From: Pseudomonadota bacterium
Lineage (GTDB): Bacteria; Pseudomonadota; Gammaproteobacteria; Burkholderiales; Burkholderiaceae_E
Assembly: GCA_029779755.1 (NCBI GenBank)
Contig: JAKOZZ010000039.1
Coordinates: forward strand, 1-50,866
DNA length: 50,866 bases
Direction: 5' to 3'
Shown here: piece after piece, positions 1 through 8,969 of the stretch
Numbering within the stretch: the stretch's first letter is position 1
How the letters are laid out: the number at the start of each line of letters is the position of its first letter
Program-made: the position numbers and the translations under genes
The notes under the pieces: generated by a model
What the model saw: only the letters and a program-made list of their open reading frames with translations
Database searches by the model: none
Told to the model about the DNA's origin: nothing

Positions 1-1
1 G

Positions 2-289
2 GCCGGTGCGCGGCCGCCGGAGGGCACTGCGGAGCGCTGGCTCGCGCTGTCCGACGTCGACGCCGCGCCGCTGCCCAGGCCGGTGAAGACGCTGCTGCAG
101 CGCGTGCGCGCGCTCAGAGCACGCGATGCTGCTGAAGGTACTGGTGCACCAGCGACAGCCGGGCCAGCGGGTCGGGCAGCTCCATCAGCTTCTGGCGGGC
201 CCGCGCCGGGATCGGCAGGAACTCGCACAGCCGGTTCGCCACCCAGCCGGCCGACGCGAAGTCGTAAGGCTCGGCCACCATCCGGTTGA
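2..289 (+). CDS. C-terminal end of a plus-strand protein, probably MutY (partial)
   Basis: The window opens inside an open frame with no start. Its first 40 codons read like the end of the Nudix-like C-terminal domain of adenine glycosylase MutY (pattern ERWLALSDVDAAPLPRPVKT, then LLQRVRAL). MutY excises adenine opposite 8-oxoguanine, and it often lies beside rapZ/hprK in this group, which supports the guess. The frame then runs on to 289 through an Ala/Pro/Arg-rich tail that is antisense to the last 58 codons of the LON-domain gene. A 176-bp convergent coding overlap is unusual, so the true end may be near position 120 with a sequence error or recent loss of the stop. Too little is visible to be sure of the identity. 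Confidence 0.45.
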   Translation, partial: AGARPPEGTAERWLALSDVDAAPLPRPVKTLLQRVRALRARDAAEGTGAPATAGPAGRAAPSASGGPAPGSAGTRTAGSPPSRPTRSRKARPPSG

Positions 290-725
290 GCGGGTCGGGC
301 TCGCGCGCGACCAGGTCGTCGACGATGCGGCGCACCAGGCGCGCGCAGTCGGCAAACGGCTCCGGCACCTCGACGCGCGGATCGTCCTCGATCGGTTCGA
401 GGTCGGCGCGCACGAGACCGTCCTTCTGCACGCGGCGTTCGAGCACGCGGAAGCGCATGCCGCCGCGCGTGCGGATCTGCAGCAGGCCGAGCTGCTGCAT
501 GTCCCAGTCGGTGATGGTCGCGAGACAGCCCACAGGCTCGTGCTCGGCCGCCTCGCCGACTTCGCGGCCGCGCGTGATCAGGCACACGCCGAACGGGGCG
601 CCGTGCTGCATGCAGTCGCGCACCATGTCCATGTAGCGCGCCTCGAAGACGCGCAGCGGCAGCACCCCGCCGGGAAACAGCACGGATCCGAGCGGAAAGA
701 TCGCGATGTCGGCGAGTGCGGGCAT
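114..725 (-). CDS. LON peptidase substrate-binding domain protein
   Basis: A 203-residue protein resembling only the N-terminal substrate-recognition domain of Lon protease. The N-terminus ADIAIFPLGSVLFPGGVLPL and the following LRVFEARY segment are the family hallmark. There is no AAA+ or Ser-Lys protease domain, so it cannot be a protease by itself; its cellular role is not established. The length matches free-standing bacterial LON-domain proteins (about 190-215). It sits 25 bp downstream of rapZ on the same strand and is probably cotranscribed with it. Its 3' end overlaps the plus-strand frame at the window edge. Confidence 0.88.
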   Translation of the reverse strand: MPALADIAIFPLGSVLFPGGVLPLRVFEARYMDMVRDCMQHGAPFGVCLITRGREVGEAAEHEPVGCLATITDWDMQQLGLLQIRTRGGMRFRVLERRVQKDGLVRADLEPIEDDPRVEVPEPFADCARLVRRIVDDLVAREPDPLNRMVAEPYDFASAGWVANRLCEFLPIPARARQKLMELPDPLARLSLVHQYLQQHRVL

Positions 726-750
726 CGACGCCTGGGCGCGGTGTGGTCCG

Positions 751-1623
751 TCAGCCCGCGAGCGCGCGCTGACTCAGCGACCGATGTCGCACCAGCACGT
801 GCTCGGTTCGGCGGAACCGGCGTGCGAGCTCCTCGCTCACGTACACCGAACGGTGCTGGCCGCCGGTGCATCCGATGGCAACGGTCAGGTAGCTGCGGTT
901 TTCCTGGATGTAGAACGGCAGCCATGCGTGCAGGTACGCGGCGATGTGCTCGACGAAGCGCTGCACCGACGGGATCTCGCGCAGGAACTCGGCGACCGGC
1001 GCATCCAGCCCGGTGAGCGGGCGCAGCTCGCTGGTGTAGTAGGGGTTGGGCAGGCAGCGTGCGTCGAACAGCAGGTCGGCGTCGAGCGGCACGCCGCGCT
1101 TGTAGGCGAACGACTGGAACAGCAGGGTCATGGCGGCGCGCTCGGCGCCGACGACGTCGCGCACCCACTGGCGCAGCACGTTCGGATGCAGGCCGGTCGT
1201 GTCGAGCGCGACGCCCAGGTTCTCGAGCACGGACATCATCTCGCGCTCGCGCTCGATCGCCTCGACCAGCGTCTTGGCCTGGGCGTCACCGCTGCGCCCG
1301 ACCGTGAGCGGATGGCGTCGCCGCGTCTCCGAGTAGCGCTGCACGAGCGTGTCGGTGTGCGCGTTCAGGAACACGACCTTCACGTCGTGGCCGACGCCGG
1401 CGAGCGCGCTCAGCATGGAGCGCAACTCGGTGACGAGGTCTCCGCTGCGCGCATCGATCGACACGGCGACGCGGTCGTGGCCGGCCACGCGCAGGGATTC
1501 GATCACGTCCGGCAGGAAGCGCACCGGCAGGTTGTCGACGCAGTAGAAGCCATCGTCCTCGAGCACGTTGAGAGCGATGGATTTGCCGGAACCCGAGATC
1601 CCGGTGATCAGTACGACACGCAT
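751..1623 (-). CDS. rapZ: RapZ, RNase adapter / nucleotide-binding protein
   Basis: A 290-residue P-loop protein of the RapZ (YvcJ) family. Walker A is GISGSGKS at residues 8-15, and the YCVDNLP segment follows at 27-33. The conserved C-terminal GCTGGQHRSV motif marks the RNA-binding domain. In enterobacteria RapZ binds the GlmZ small RNA and presents it to RNase E, tuning glucosamine-6-phosphate synthase; whether that RNA circuit exists here cannot be seen. Its place between hprK and the LON-domain gene matches the betaproteobacterial PTS cluster. A strong inverted repeat lies in the 149-bp gap between hprK and this gene. Confidence 0.95.
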   Translation of the reverse strand: MRVVLITGISGSGKSIALNVLEDDGFYCVDNLPVRFLPDVIESLRVAGHDRVAVSIDARSGDLVTELRSMLSALAGVGHDVKVVFLNAHTDTLVQRYSETRRRHPLTVGRSGDAQAKTLVEAIEREREMMSVLENLGVALDTTGLHPNVLRQWVRDVVGAERAAMTLLFQSFAYKRGVPLDADLLFDARCLPNPYYTSELRPLTGLDAPVAEFLREIPSVQRFVEHIAAYLHAWLPFYIQENRSYLTVAIGCTGGQHRSVYVSEELARRFRRTEHVLVRHRSLSQRALAG

Positions 1624-1675
1624 GCTGCTAGCTTAGGCCCTGCGTGCACGAAATGCGAGCTTGCCGGTGGGATCG

Positions 1676-1712
1676 ATGCGGCACGGTGTGCCGGAACCGG
1701 GCCGTGCCGCAT
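1676..1712 (-). repeat. 11-bp inverted repeat between hprK and rapZ
   Basis: ATGCGGCACGG (1676-1686) pairs perfectly with CCGTGCCGCAT (1702-1712) around a 15-nt loop. It sits in the otherwise empty 149-bp stretch 1624-1772, downstream of hprK and upstream of rapZ. There is no U-tract on either strand, so it is not a classical intrinsic terminator. It could be a processing or stability hairpin in the hprK-rapZ transcript. Confidence 0.6.
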
Positions 1713-1772
1713 GCATCACACGGGGGCACGCCGGGGCGACGCTCGCGGGGCCATGCCGCCTCGGCGCCGACG

Positions 1773-2705
1773 TCAGCCGTCGGACTCCTGGATCAGGCGG
1801 TTCTGCCGTTCGACGAACTCGCGGGTGGTGTCCCAGCCGCGCAGCGACAGCACCACGCTGCGCACGGCCGCTTCGGTGAGCACCGCGATGTTGCGGCCGG
1901 CTGCCACCGGGATCACGACCTTCCGCACGGCCAGGCCCAGCACGTCCTGCGTGAGCGCCTCGAGCGGCAGCCGCTGGTATTCGTTCTCCATCGCGCTGCG
2001 CCGGATCAGCTGCACGATCAGCTTGAGCTTCATCTTCGGACGCACGGCGGTTTCGCCGAAGATCGCGCGGATGTCGAGCATGCCCAGCCCGCGCACTTCG
2101 AGCATGTTGCGCAGCAGGGGTGGCGCGCGGCCTTCGATCGCATGCGGCGCGATGCGCCGGAAGTCGACGACGTCGTCGGCCACGAGGCCGTGGCCGCGGC
2201 TGATCAGCTCGAGCGCCAGCTCGCTCTTGCCCAGGCCGGACTCGCCGGCGATCAGCACCCCCATGCCCAGCACGTCCATGAAGACGCCGTGCACCGAGGT
2301 GCTGCTGGCCGTGGCCTTGGACAGCCACAGGCGCAGCAGGTCGACGACGCGGGCCGAACCCAGCGGCGAGGACAGCAGCGGCAGACCGTCGGCCTCGCAC
2401 AGCTCGACGAGCATCGGATCGGGCTCGATGCCCTCGGTCACGACGATGCCGGGCGGGTGGCCGGCCACGAGGTCGCTGAGGATGCCGCGCTTGCGGGCGT
2501 CGTCCAGCCGCGCGTAGTAGTCGCTCTCGGCGCGTCCGAAGACGTGCAGACGCTTCGGATGGATGAGGTTCAGGTAGCCGACGAGATCGGCCGGCTCGAC
2601 GCTGGAGACCCCGAGCAGGCGATCTCCGCCCGAGCGGCCGGCCAGCCAGCTCAGGCCGATGGAGTCGACGTTGGCATCGACGAGTTGGCGGATCGAAACG
2701 GACAT
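1773..2705 (-). CDS. hprK: HPr kinase/phosphorylase
   Basis: A 310-residue bifunctional enzyme that phosphorylates HPr-type phosphocarriers on serine and reverses this by phosphorolysis. Walker A is GESGLGKS at residues 154-161, the conserved catalytic histidine is His139, and the family signature LEVRGLGMLDIRAIFG lies at 202-217. The N-terminal 130 residues form the usual DRTGG-like domain. It is placed directly after ptsN (40-bp gap) and before rapZ. In Proteobacteria this context links it to a regulatory, non-transporting PTS rather than sugar uptake. Confidence 0.96.
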   Translation of the reverse strand: MSVSIRQLVDANVDSIGLSWLAGRSGGDRLLGVSSVEPADLVGYLNLIHPKRLHVFGRAESDYYARLDDARKRGILSDLVAGHPPGIVVTEGIEPDPMLVELCEADGLPLLSSPLGSARVVDLLRLWLSKATASSTSVHGVFMDVLGMGVLIAGESGLGKSELALELISRGHGLVADDVVDFRRIAPHAIEGRAPPLLRNMLEVRGLGMLDIRAIFGETAVRPKMKLKLIVQLIRRSAMENEYQRLPLEALTQDVLGLAVRKVVIPVAAGRNIAVLTEAAVRSVVLSLRGWDTTREFVERQNRLIQESDG

Positions 2706-2745
2706 CGAGGCCTCGGCAGGGGGGCCCGGCGCAACGCTCGCGCGA

Positions 2746-3216
2746 TCAGGCGGCCGGCCGGTAAGGGGTCCAGGTGGCCAGGATGCGGTGCACCTGCGCG
2801 GGATCCTCGCAGGTCAGCAGCGACTCGCGGATGGAGCGGTCGGACAGCAGTTCGGCCAGTTCGGACAGGATCTCGAGGTGCTCTTCCGTCGCGTGCTCGG
2901 GCACCAGCAGGAACACCAGCAGGCGCACCGGCTGGTCGTCGGGCGCGTCGAAGGGGATGGGCTCGGCCAGGCGCACGACGGCGGCGAGTGCTTCCTTCAG
3001 CCCCTTGATGCGACCGTGGGGAATGGCCACGCCTTCGCCGAGGCCGGTCGACCCGAGGCGTTCACGGGCGAACAGCGAGTCGAAGACCTTGCTGCGCTCG
3101 ATGCCGTGGTTGTTCTCGAACAGCAGCCCCGCCTGCTCGAACAGGCGCTTCTTGCTCGTGACCGAGAGGTTGGTCACGACGTTCGTCGGAGGCATCAGCC
3201 GGGCGATTCGGTTCAT
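2746..3216 (-). CDS. ptsN: Nitrogen-regulatory PTS EIIA component (EIIA-Ntr)
   Basis: A 156-residue PTS EIIA type-2 domain of the nitrogen PTS branch. The phosphoacceptor is His67 in GVAIPHGRI. The protein has no attached EIIB or EIIC part, as expected for PtsN, which works as a signalling protein (potassium transport, nitrogen/carbon balance) rather than in transport. It lies upstream of hprK on the same strand. A 185-bp gap with a probable intrinsic terminator separates it from hpf, so it probably has its own promoter within 3217-3340. Confidence 0.95.
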   Translation of the reverse strand: MNRIARLMPPTNVVTNLSVTSKKRLFEQAGLLFENNHGIERSKVFDSLFARERLGSTGLGEGVAIPHGRIKGLKEALAAVVRLAEPIPFDAPDDQPVRLLVFLLVPEHATEEHLEILSELAELLSDRSIRESLLTCEDPAQVHRILATWTPYRPAA

Positions 3217-3340
3217 CTTTTCGTATGACCGGCATCGGTGGAGCGTTGCCGCTGCCCGCAGGCCGCCATCGGAATGAAGGGGTACAGATTAGGGAGTTTA
3301 CGAGCCCGCGTCCAGATCGGCAGGAACTAGTTTGCGGTGC

Positions 3341-3382
3341 ACAAAAACAACAGGAGCGGCGTGCGCATGCGCAGGCCGCTCC
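3341..3382 (-). terminator. Intrinsic terminator after hpf
   Basis: On the minus strand an 8-bp stem, GGAGCGGC (3353-3360) with GCCGCTCC (3375-3382), encloses the 12-bp palindrome TGCGCATGCGCA. It is followed by a T-rich run that reads TGTTGTTTTTG. The position just downstream of hpf and before ptsN fits termination of the lpt-rpoN-hpf transcript. Confidence 0.7.
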
Positions 3383-3401
3383 CGGGTCGGGGCAGGAGGT
3401 A

Positions 3402-3722
3402 TCAGGACGGCGCGTGCTGCTTGATCGCGTCGTGGCCGTGGTCGGCCTGCTTCTCCTTGTACTTCATCACCTGGCGATCGAGCTTGTCGGCCAGCGCGTC
3501 GATGGCGGCGTACATGTCTTCCGCCGTCGACTCGACATGGATCTCCTTGCCGGGGACATGGATGTTGACCTCGGCCTTCTGGACGAGCTTGTCGACCGAG
3601 AGGAAGACCTTGACGTCGATGACCTTGTCGAAGTGCCTTCGGATCCGATCCAGTTTCTGGGTCACGTACTCGCGCAGGGAAGGAGTGACGTCGAGATGGT
3701 GTCCGCTGATCGAGAGGTTCAT
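3402..3722 (-). CDS. hpf: Short-form ribosome hibernation promoting factor
   Basis: A 106-residue protein of the HPF/RaiA (YhbH) family. It begins [20 protein letters not shown] and carries the basic [12 protein letters not shown] helix typical of ribosome-binding HPF. The length is that of the short form, which helps RMF make inactive 100S ribosomes in stationary phase. A strong Shine-Dalgarno AAGGAGG (3727-3733 on the minus strand) fixes the start. It lies 42 bp after rpoN, the classic rpoN-hpf-ptsN order, and is followed by a terminator. Confidence 0.94.
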   Translation of the reverse strand: MNLSISGHHLDVTPSLREYVTQKLDRIRRHFDKVIDVKVFLSVDKLVQKAEVNIHVPGKEIHVESTAEDMYAAIDALADKLDRQVMKYKEKQADHGHDAIKQHAPS

Positions 3723-3764
3723 GCTGCCTCCTTGGGTGGGTCGGACACCTAGAGTACCCCTTTT

Positions 3765-5288
3765 TCAGAGGGCCTTGCGCTGTGCCACCGGGGGGATCTG
3801 GGATGCTTCTCGGTACTTGGCGACCGTCCGTCGGGCGACTACGAATCCCTGCTCGCCGAGCAGCTCGGCGATGCGGCTGTCGGACAGCGGCTGGTGCGGA
3901 TCCTCCTGCTCGACGAGCTGCCGGATCAGCGCGCGGATCGCGGTGCTGGAGGCCGCGCCGCCCGCTTCGGTGGCCACGTGGCTGCCGAAGAAGTACTTGA
4001 GCTCGAGCGTGCCGAACGGGGTGAGCATGTACTTCTGCGTGGTGACCCGCGAAACCGTGGATTCGTGCAGGCCGAGCTCCTCGGCGATCTCGCGCAGCAC
4101 GAGCGGCCGCATCGCCACCGCACCATGCGAGAAGAACGCGCGCTGCCGGTCGACGATGGCCTGCGACACGCGCAGGATCGTGTCGAACCGCTGCTGCACG
4201 TTCTTGATCAGCCAGCGCGCCTCCTGCAGCTGCGCCGACAGGTTGCCCCCGGCCGCGCCGCGGTTGCGGCGCAGGATCTGCGCGTAGACGTCGTTGATCT
4301 TGAGCTTGGGCAGCACGTCCGGGTTCAGCATCGCCTGCCAGCCCGACCGGGTGCGGCGCACCACTACGTCGGGGACCACGTAGTTGGGCTCGTCGACGGA
4401 GAAGGCCGCCCCGGGACGCGGGTTCAGCCGGCGGATGAGGGCCTGGGCGGCGCGCAGCTGGTCGTCGTCGCAGCGCAGGTGGCGCTTCAGGCGGGCGAAG
4501 TCCTTCGCGGCGAGCAGCGCCAGGTGCTCGCGCACGATCGCGCGGGCCAGGGCCAGCGTTGCGGCGGGGGGCGGCTCCGCGCCCTGCGCCAGTGCGTTCA
4601 GCTGCAGCTGCAGGCTCTCGGACAGGTCCCGCGCGGCGATGCCGGGCGGGTCGAAGCTCTGCAGCAGCTTCAGCGCGGTGGCAAGGTCCTCGGGTTCGAG
4701 CTCGAGCTCCTCGGGGAGCATCGCGGCGATCTCCTCGAGGCTGGCGTCCATGTAGCCGTCGTCGTTCAGGTTGTCGATCAGCAGTTCGACCAGCGCACGG
4801 TCGCGGGGTTCGCAGCGCGTGGCCGCCAGCTGGCCCGACAGGTGGTCGCGCAGCGTGCGGCCGGTGGAGGCGACCTGCAGCATCGTGCGTTCGTCCTCGT
4901 CCTCGCCGGAGCCCGCCCCGCGTCCGCCGCCATCGGGCGACCACTCGCCGAAGCGGTCGTCGCCTTCGCCGCCCCCACCGGTGTCGCCGCCGTCGTCGCC
5001 GCGATCGGCGTGTTCGCTGCGTTCGCTGGTGGTGTCGACCGCACCGTCCGGGCCGCGTGCCTCGGGCGCCGAAGCCGACTGGGGGGACTCCAGCGTGCCG
5101 CTGGCCGAGATGCGCAGGGCGCCGGCCAGCGGATCGTCGGTGCGCTCGAGCAGCGGGTTGTCGGACAGGATCTGCTCCAGCTCCTGGTTCAGTTCCAGCG
5201 TCGACAGCTGCAGAAGACGGATGGACTGCTGCAGCTGCGGCGTCAGCGCCAGATGCTGCGAGATCTTGAGCTGGAGGGACGGTTTCAC
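3765..5288 (-). CDS. rpoN: RNA polymerase sigma-54 factor
   Basis: A 507-residue sigma-54. The glutamine-rich activator-interacting region I ([20 protein letters not shown]) starts at residue 7. An acidic, Gly/Asp-rich linker (region II, about residues 65-135) follows, then the core-binding domain. The helix-turn-helix includes [13 protein letters not shown], and the RpoN box [10 protein letters not shown] lies at 485-494 and recognises the -24 element. The length is normal for the family; the linker is long and low in complexity. It lies downstream of lptB by 70 bp and upstream of hpf, the conserved lptAB-rpoN-hpf-ptsN arrangement. Confidence 0.97.
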   Translation of the reverse strand: MKPSLQLKISQHLALTPQLQQSIRLLQLSTLELNQELEQILSDNPLLERTDDPLAGALRISASGTLESPQSASAPEARGPDGAVDTTSERSEHADRGDDGGDTGGGGEGDDRFGEWSPDGGGRGAGSGEDEDERTMLQVASTGRTLRDHLSGQLAATRCEPRDRALVELLIDNLNDDGYMDASLEEIAAMLPEELELEPEDLATALKLLQSFDPPGIAARDLSESLQLQLNALAQGAEPPPAATLALARAIVREHLALLAAKDFARLKRHLRCDDDQLRAAQALIRRLNPRPGAAFSVDEPNYVVPDVVVRRTRSGWQAMLNPDVLPKLKINDVYAQILRRNRGAAGGNLSAQLQEARWLIKNVQQRFDTILRVSQAIVDRQRAFFSHGAVAMRPLVLREIAEELGLHESTVSRVTTQKYMLTPFGTLELKYFFGSHVATEAGGAASSTAIRALIRQLVEQEDPHQPLSDSRIAELLGEQGFVVARRTVAKYREASQIPPVAQRKAL

Positions 5289-5358
5289 GGGGGGACGAAG
5301 ACCTCGAAGGCGGTCCCGGCGTCGTCGGGGCGTCCGGCCCCCGGGTCAGGGCAGGGCG

Positions 5359-6168
5359 CTACATCCGGAAGTGTTCGCCGAGATAGACCCGACGCACGCT
5401 TTCGTTGTCGACGATTTCGTCGGGGCGGCCGTAAGCAAGAACAGTACCAGCGTTGATGATATACGCCCGGTCACAGATGCCAAGCGTTTCCCTGACGTTG
5501 TGGTCGGTGATCAACACGCCGATGCCGCGCTGCTTCAGGAACTTCACGATTCTCTGGATTTCGATCACCGCGATGGGGTCCACGCCGGCGAACGGTTCAT
5601 CGAGCAGGATGAACCGCGGCGAATTGGCCAGTGCCCGCGCGATCTCCACCCTGCGGCGCTCGCCGCCCGACAGCGACAGGGCCGGATTCGAGCGGATGGC
5701 TTCGATCTGGAGCTCGGACAGCAGCGCCTCGAGTCGCCGGTCGACCTCGGCGCGCGGCAGGGGTGCGCCGTCCGGCCCGGTCTGCAGCTCGAGCACGGCG
5801 ACGATGTTCTCCTCGACCGTCAGCTTGCGGAAGACCGAGGCCTCCTGCGGCAGGTACGACAGGCCGAGCCGCGCCCGGCGATGGATCGGCAGCCGGCTGA
5901 TCACCTTGTCGTCGAGGCGGATCTCGCCGTCGTCGGAGGGGATCAGCCCCACGATCATGTAGAAGCAGGTGGTCTTGCCCGCCCCGTTGGGGCCCAGCAG
6001 CCCGACGACCTCGCCGCTGCTCAGCTCGAGCGACACGTCCTGCACGACCTGGCGGCCATGGTAGGCCTTCATCAGGTGACGCACCGACAGGCGCGAGCCG
6101 CCTGCCGGCAGCAGGCCGTCGGGCGGCGCGGGGGGCACGCCCGCTGTCGAGGAACCGCGCGCGGACAT
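5359..6168 (-). CDS. lptB: LPS export ABC transporter ATP-binding protein LptB
   Basis: A 269-residue ATPase that powers extraction of LPS from the inner membrane with LptF and LptG (not in this window). Walker A is GPNGAGKTT at residues 59-67, followed by LSGGERRR and the Walker B segment [12 protein letters not shown]. It carries about 28 extra N-terminal residues compared with E. coli LptB, rich in Pro/Ala/Gly. The chosen ATG is 2 nt after the lptA stop, which supports coupling, but a start about 25 codons later is possible. Confidence 0.95.
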   Translation of the reverse strand: MSARGSSTAGVPPAPPDGLLPAGGSRLSVRHLMKAYHGRQVVQDVSLELSSGEVVGLLGPNGAGKTTCFYMIVGLIPSDDGEIRLDDKVISRLPIHRRARLGLSYLPQEASVFRKLTVEENIVAVLELQTGPDGAPLPRAEVDRRLEALLSELQIEAIRSNPALSLSGGERRRVEIARALANSPRFILLDEPFAGVDPIAVIEIQRIVKFLKQRGIGVLITDHNVRETLGICDRAYIINAGTVLAYGRPDEIVDNESVRRVYLGEHFRM

Positions 6169-6170
6169 GG

Positions 6171-6788
6171 TCAGCGGCGCGGCGACTGCAGCTGCTCGGC
6201 CGGGCGCAGCGGAACGGCGGCGGGCTCCGCCGGTTCGGTGTTCTTGGGCTGGATGACCACGCGCACGCGCCCGCCGGGGTTCTCGGGCGTGGCGGTGCGC
6301 GCGCCGCCGCCTTCGACCGTGAAGAACTCGGTGCGTGCGTCGTAGACGATGGTGTTGCCGTGGATCTCGTCGGTGACGCGCTCGCGCTCCAGGCGCTTCA
6401 GGCTGGCGCGCTGCTGGAACCGCACCGTCTCGGTCTTGCCGTCGTAGTCGAGCTGCTGGCCGACCCCGTGCACGAACTGGTCGACGCCTTCGCGCTTCTG
6501 GCGGAAGGTGGCCGGGTTGCCGTAGGCGGTGCCGTACTGGTAGCCCTCCGGATCCTGCCGGATCACCAGCCGGTCGGCGCGGATGACGATCGTGCCTTTG
6601 GTGAGCGTGACGTTGCCGGTGAAGACGTTGATCTGCTTCAGATCGTCGTACTGCATCGCGTCCGCCTCGACGTTGATCGGCTTGTTCCGGTCGGCGCGTT
6701 CGGCGCGCGCGGCCGGCGCCGTTGCACCGAGTGCGATCAGGAGGGCGAGGGCGAAGGAACCGGACAGTGCGCGGCGTCGGAGGGGCAT
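6171..6788 (-). CDS. lptA: LPS transport periplasmic protein LptA
   Basis: A 205-residue periplasmic bridge protein with an OstA/LptA domain. A typical signal peptide (basic start, hydrophobic [20 protein letters not shown], AxA-type cleavage near residue 29) precedes [20 protein letters not shown], the family start of the beta-jellyroll. It receives LPS from LptC and passes it to LptD. The C-terminus after about residue 175 is Pro/Ala-rich and not conserved. It is translationally coupled to lptB and lies 14 bp after lptC. Confidence 0.92.
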   Translation of the reverse strand: MPLRRRALSGSFALALLIALGATAPAARAERADRNKPINVEADAMQYDDLKQINVFTGNVTLTKGTIVIRADRLVIRQDPEGYQYGTAYGNPATFRQKREGVDQFVHGVGQQLDYDGKTETVRFQQRASLKRLERERVTDEIHGNTIVYDARTEFFTVEGGGARTATPENPGGRVRVVIQPKNTEPAEPAAVPLRPAEQLQSPRR

Positions 6789-6802
6789 TCGAGGGGGCTT
6801 CT

Positions 6803-7396
6803 TCAGCGTTGTTCGGGCGTGGTCCAGACACCGCGCACCCGGGACTGGACGGTCAGAACCCGGGCCGCATTATCAAATTCCATTCCGACGCCAGTCAAGG
6901 ACGATGCGCCGCGCGTGATCCGCACCTCGCGGTCGCTGCGCGCGATGTTCTCCCGGGTCAGGAGCAGCACGTATTCGGTGTCGACCTGGAGCGGCGGTTC
7001 GCCGCGCACGCCGGCGCGTACCAGGCGGACGTCGTCGTACAGGTGGGTGGCTTCGGCCCCGGTGTCGGTACGGCCACGCTGCGCCGACAGCGTGACCAGC
7101 GGGCGCGCCGGGTCCAGGCTGACGAGGCGGGGGTTGACCATCTCGCTGGAATCGTCGTCGGGGAAGTGCACCAGGCGCTCGGCCGACAGGCGGAACACCG
7201 GGTCGCCGCGCGCGTTCATGCGGGTGACCGCGAAGCCCTCGACGAAGTAGTCGGGCTCGTGCGCCACCCGCGGGTCGATCGCGGGACGCTCGAACCGGTC
7301 GGACAGCTCGGCGAGGTAGTAGCTGAACGCGGCAAGGCCGGCGAGCAGGGCGACCGACAGTGCCGCCGCCGAGCGGTCCCAGAACCGTGTCTGCAT
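6803..7396 (-). CDS. lptC: LPS export system protein LptC
   Basis: A 197-residue inner-membrane-anchored LptC. One N-terminal membrane helix (about residues 10-28, [20 protein letters not shown]) is followed by the periplasmic LptC jellyroll, recognised by the [20 protein letters not shown] segment. It docks LPS between LptB2FG and LptA. The ATG at 7396 is chosen because translation then begins right at the membrane anchor; an upstream extension would run through kdsC. It lies 14 bp downstream of kdsC in the order kdsD-kdsC-lptC-lptA-lptB. Confidence 0.88.
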   Translation of the reverse strand: MQTRFWDRSAAALSVALLAGLAAFSYYLAELSDRFERPAIDPRVAHEPDYFVEGFAVTRMNARGDPVFRLSAERLVHFPDDDSSEMVNPRLVSLDPARPLVTLSAQRGRTDTGAEATHLYDDVRLVRAGVRGEPPLQVDTEYVLLLTRENIARSDREVRITRGASSLTGVGMEFDNAARVLTVQSRVRGVWTTPEQR

Positions 7397-7410
7397 GGTG
7401 CGGCGCGCGC

Positions 7411-7944
7411 TCAGTCGCCCTGGTGGCGCGCCAGGTGCGCGTCGAGTTCGCCGCGGGCCGCGAGCAGCCATTCGGCGAGTTCGCGCACGGCGCCGTGCCC
7501 GGCGCGGCAGCCCGACACCCAGTGCGCGCACGCACGCACCGGCGCGGTGGCGTCGGCCGGCGCGGCGGCCAGCCCGGCGATGCGCAGCGCCGGCAGGTCG
7601 GGCCAGTCGTCGCCCATGTAGGCCACTTCGGCCAGCGTCAGGCCGGCGTCGCGCGCCAGACTGGTCAGGGCCTGCGCCTTGTCGCGCACCCCCTGCAGCA
7701 CGATGCCGATGCCGAGCTCGGCGGCGCGCCGCTCGACGATCGCCGAGCTGCGGCCGGTCACGATGGCGCGGGTGATGCCCGCCTCCTTCAGCAGCGTGAG
7801 CCCGAACCCGTCGCGCACGCTGAAGCCCTTCATCGTCTCGCCCAGCGCACCGATGAACAGCGTGCCGTCGGTGAGCGTGCCGTCGACGTCCAGCGCGAGC
7901 AGCCGGATGCGCGCGGCGCGCCGCACGGCGTCGTCGGTCGCCAT
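7411..7944 (-). CDS. kdsC: 3-deoxy-D-manno-octulosonate 8-phosphate phosphatase KdsC
   Basis: A 177-residue HAD-superfamily phosphatase that dephosphorylates Kdo-8-phosphate to Kdo. The HAD nucleophile motif DVDGT is at residues 19-23, and the later YMGDDWPDLPAL segment supplies the metal-binding Asp residues. The length matches stand-alone KdsC. Its ATG overlaps the kdsD stop by one base, so the two Kdo-pathway steps are translationally coupled. Confidence 0.95.
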   Translation of the reverse strand: MATDDAVRRAARIRLLALDVDGTLTDGTLFIGALGETMKGFSVRDGFGLTLLKEAGITRAIVTGRSSAIVERRAAELGIGIVLQGVRDKAQALTSLARDAGLTLAEVAYMGDDWPDLPALRIAGLAAAPADATAPVRACAHWVSGCRAGHGAVRELAEWLLAARGELDAHLARHQGD

Positions 7945-8939
7945 CACACCACCTTCGCCGCGAGCAGGTCGTGGATGTGGAGCGCGCCCACCAGCCGGCC
8001 GCCGTCGACGACCAGCAGCTGGCTGATGCGCCGGTCCTCCATCAGGCGCACCGCCTCGACCGCGAGCGCCTCGGCGCCGATCGTGGCGGGCGTGCGGGTC
8101 ATCACCTGTTCGACGCGGAACGCGCGGATGTCGCCGTCGCGCTCGAGCAGGCGCCGCAGGTCGCCGTCGGTGAAGATGCCGCGCACCTGGCCGCCGGCGC
8201 CCAGCACCGCGGTCATGCCCATGCGCTTGCGCGTGATCTCCAGGATGGCCGTGCTCAGCGGCGCCGTCTCGCCCACCGATGGCACGGCCTCGCCGGTGCG
8301 CATCACGTCGGTGACCCGCGTCAGCAGGCGGCGGCCGAGCGCCCCGCCCGGGTGGGAGCTGGCGAAGTCCTCGGCGCCGAACCCGCGCGCATCGAGCAGG
8401 GCCACCGCGAGCGCGTCGCCCAGCGCAAGCGTGGCCGTGGTGCTGGCGGTGGGCGCCAGATTCAGCGGGCACGCCTCGCGCTCGACGGTTGCGTCGAGGT
8501 GCACGTCGGCCAGTGTCGCCAGCGTCGATGCGGGGTTGCCGGTGATCGCGATCAGGCGCGCGCCGCGGCGGCGCACCTGGGGCAGGATGGCCAGAAGCTC
8601 GGCGGTGGTGCCCGAATTGGACAGCGCGAGGAACACGTCGTCGCCGGTCACCATGCCGAGGTCGCCGTGGCTCGCCTCCGCCGGGTGCATGAAGAACGAC
8701 GGCGTGCCGGTGGAGGCCAGCGTGGACGCGATCTTGCGCGCCACGTGCCCGGACTTGCCGATGCCGCTGACGACCACGCGGCCGCGGCATTCGAGCATGA
8801 GGCGGCAGGCCTGCACGAACGCGGCGCCGATGCGCGGCGCCAGGCTGGTCACGGCGGCGGCCTCGATGCCCAGCACTTCGACCGCCCGCTCGATCAGCCG
8901 CTGCTCCTGGGAGGGGGTGGATAGAATCACAGCAACCAT
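7944..8939 (-). CDS. kdsD: D-arabinose 5-phosphate isomerase KdsD
   Basis: A 331-residue isomerase that converts ribulose 5-phosphate to arabinose 5-phosphate, the first step of Kdo synthesis. The N-terminal SIS domain (about residues 40-175) contains VVVSGIGKSGHVARKIASTL and the SHPGGALGRRLL segment. Two CBS domains fill residues 205-330. It is the first gene of the kdsDC-lptCAB run. The ATG at 8939 has no Shine-Dalgarno and lies 7 nt after a TATACT hexamer, so the message may be leaderless. A GTG three codons in is an alternative start. Confidence 0.94.
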   Translation of the reverse strand: MVAVILSTPSQEQRLIERAVEVLGIEAAAVTSLAPRIGAAFVQACRLMLECRGRVVVSGIGKSGHVARKIASTLASTGTPSFFMHPAEASHGDLGMVTGDDVFLALSNSGTTAELLAILPQVRRRGARLIAITGNPASTLATLADVHLDATVEREACPLNLAPTASTTATLALGDALAVALLDARGFGAEDFASSHPGGALGRRLLTRVTDVMRTGEAVPSVGETAPLSTAILEITRKRMGMTAVLGAGGQVRGIFTDGDLRRLLERDGDIRAFRVEQVMTRTPATIGAEALAVEAVRLMEDRRISQLLVVDGGRLVGALHIHDLLAAKVV

Positions 8940-8946
8940 CCGACCG

Positions 8947-8954
8947 AGTATATC
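8947..8954. promoter_or_regulatory. Candidate bidirectional -10 element, kdsD / cation antiporter
   Basis: The 30-bp gap between the divergent start codons contains AGTATATC. Read on the minus strand it gives TATACT, 7 nt before the kdsD ATG. Read on the plus strand it gives TATATC, 15 nt before the antiporter ATG. Neither side has a good -35 at the usual distance. One shared TATA core may serve both directions; this is inference from sequence only. Confidence 0.35.
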
Positions 8955-8969
8955 GACTGTAGGCGGCCG

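Noticed and set aside
126-1016. Plus-strand frame of 296 codons over the LON-domain and rapZ genes
   Set aside because: It is an antisense shadow; composition is Arg/Ala/His-rich and no family is recognisable.
3217-3401. Small plus-strand gene in the ptsN-hpf gap
   Set aside because: Open frames here run into antisense of hpf and rpoN, with no family match; the gap is explained by a terminator and the ptsN promoter region.
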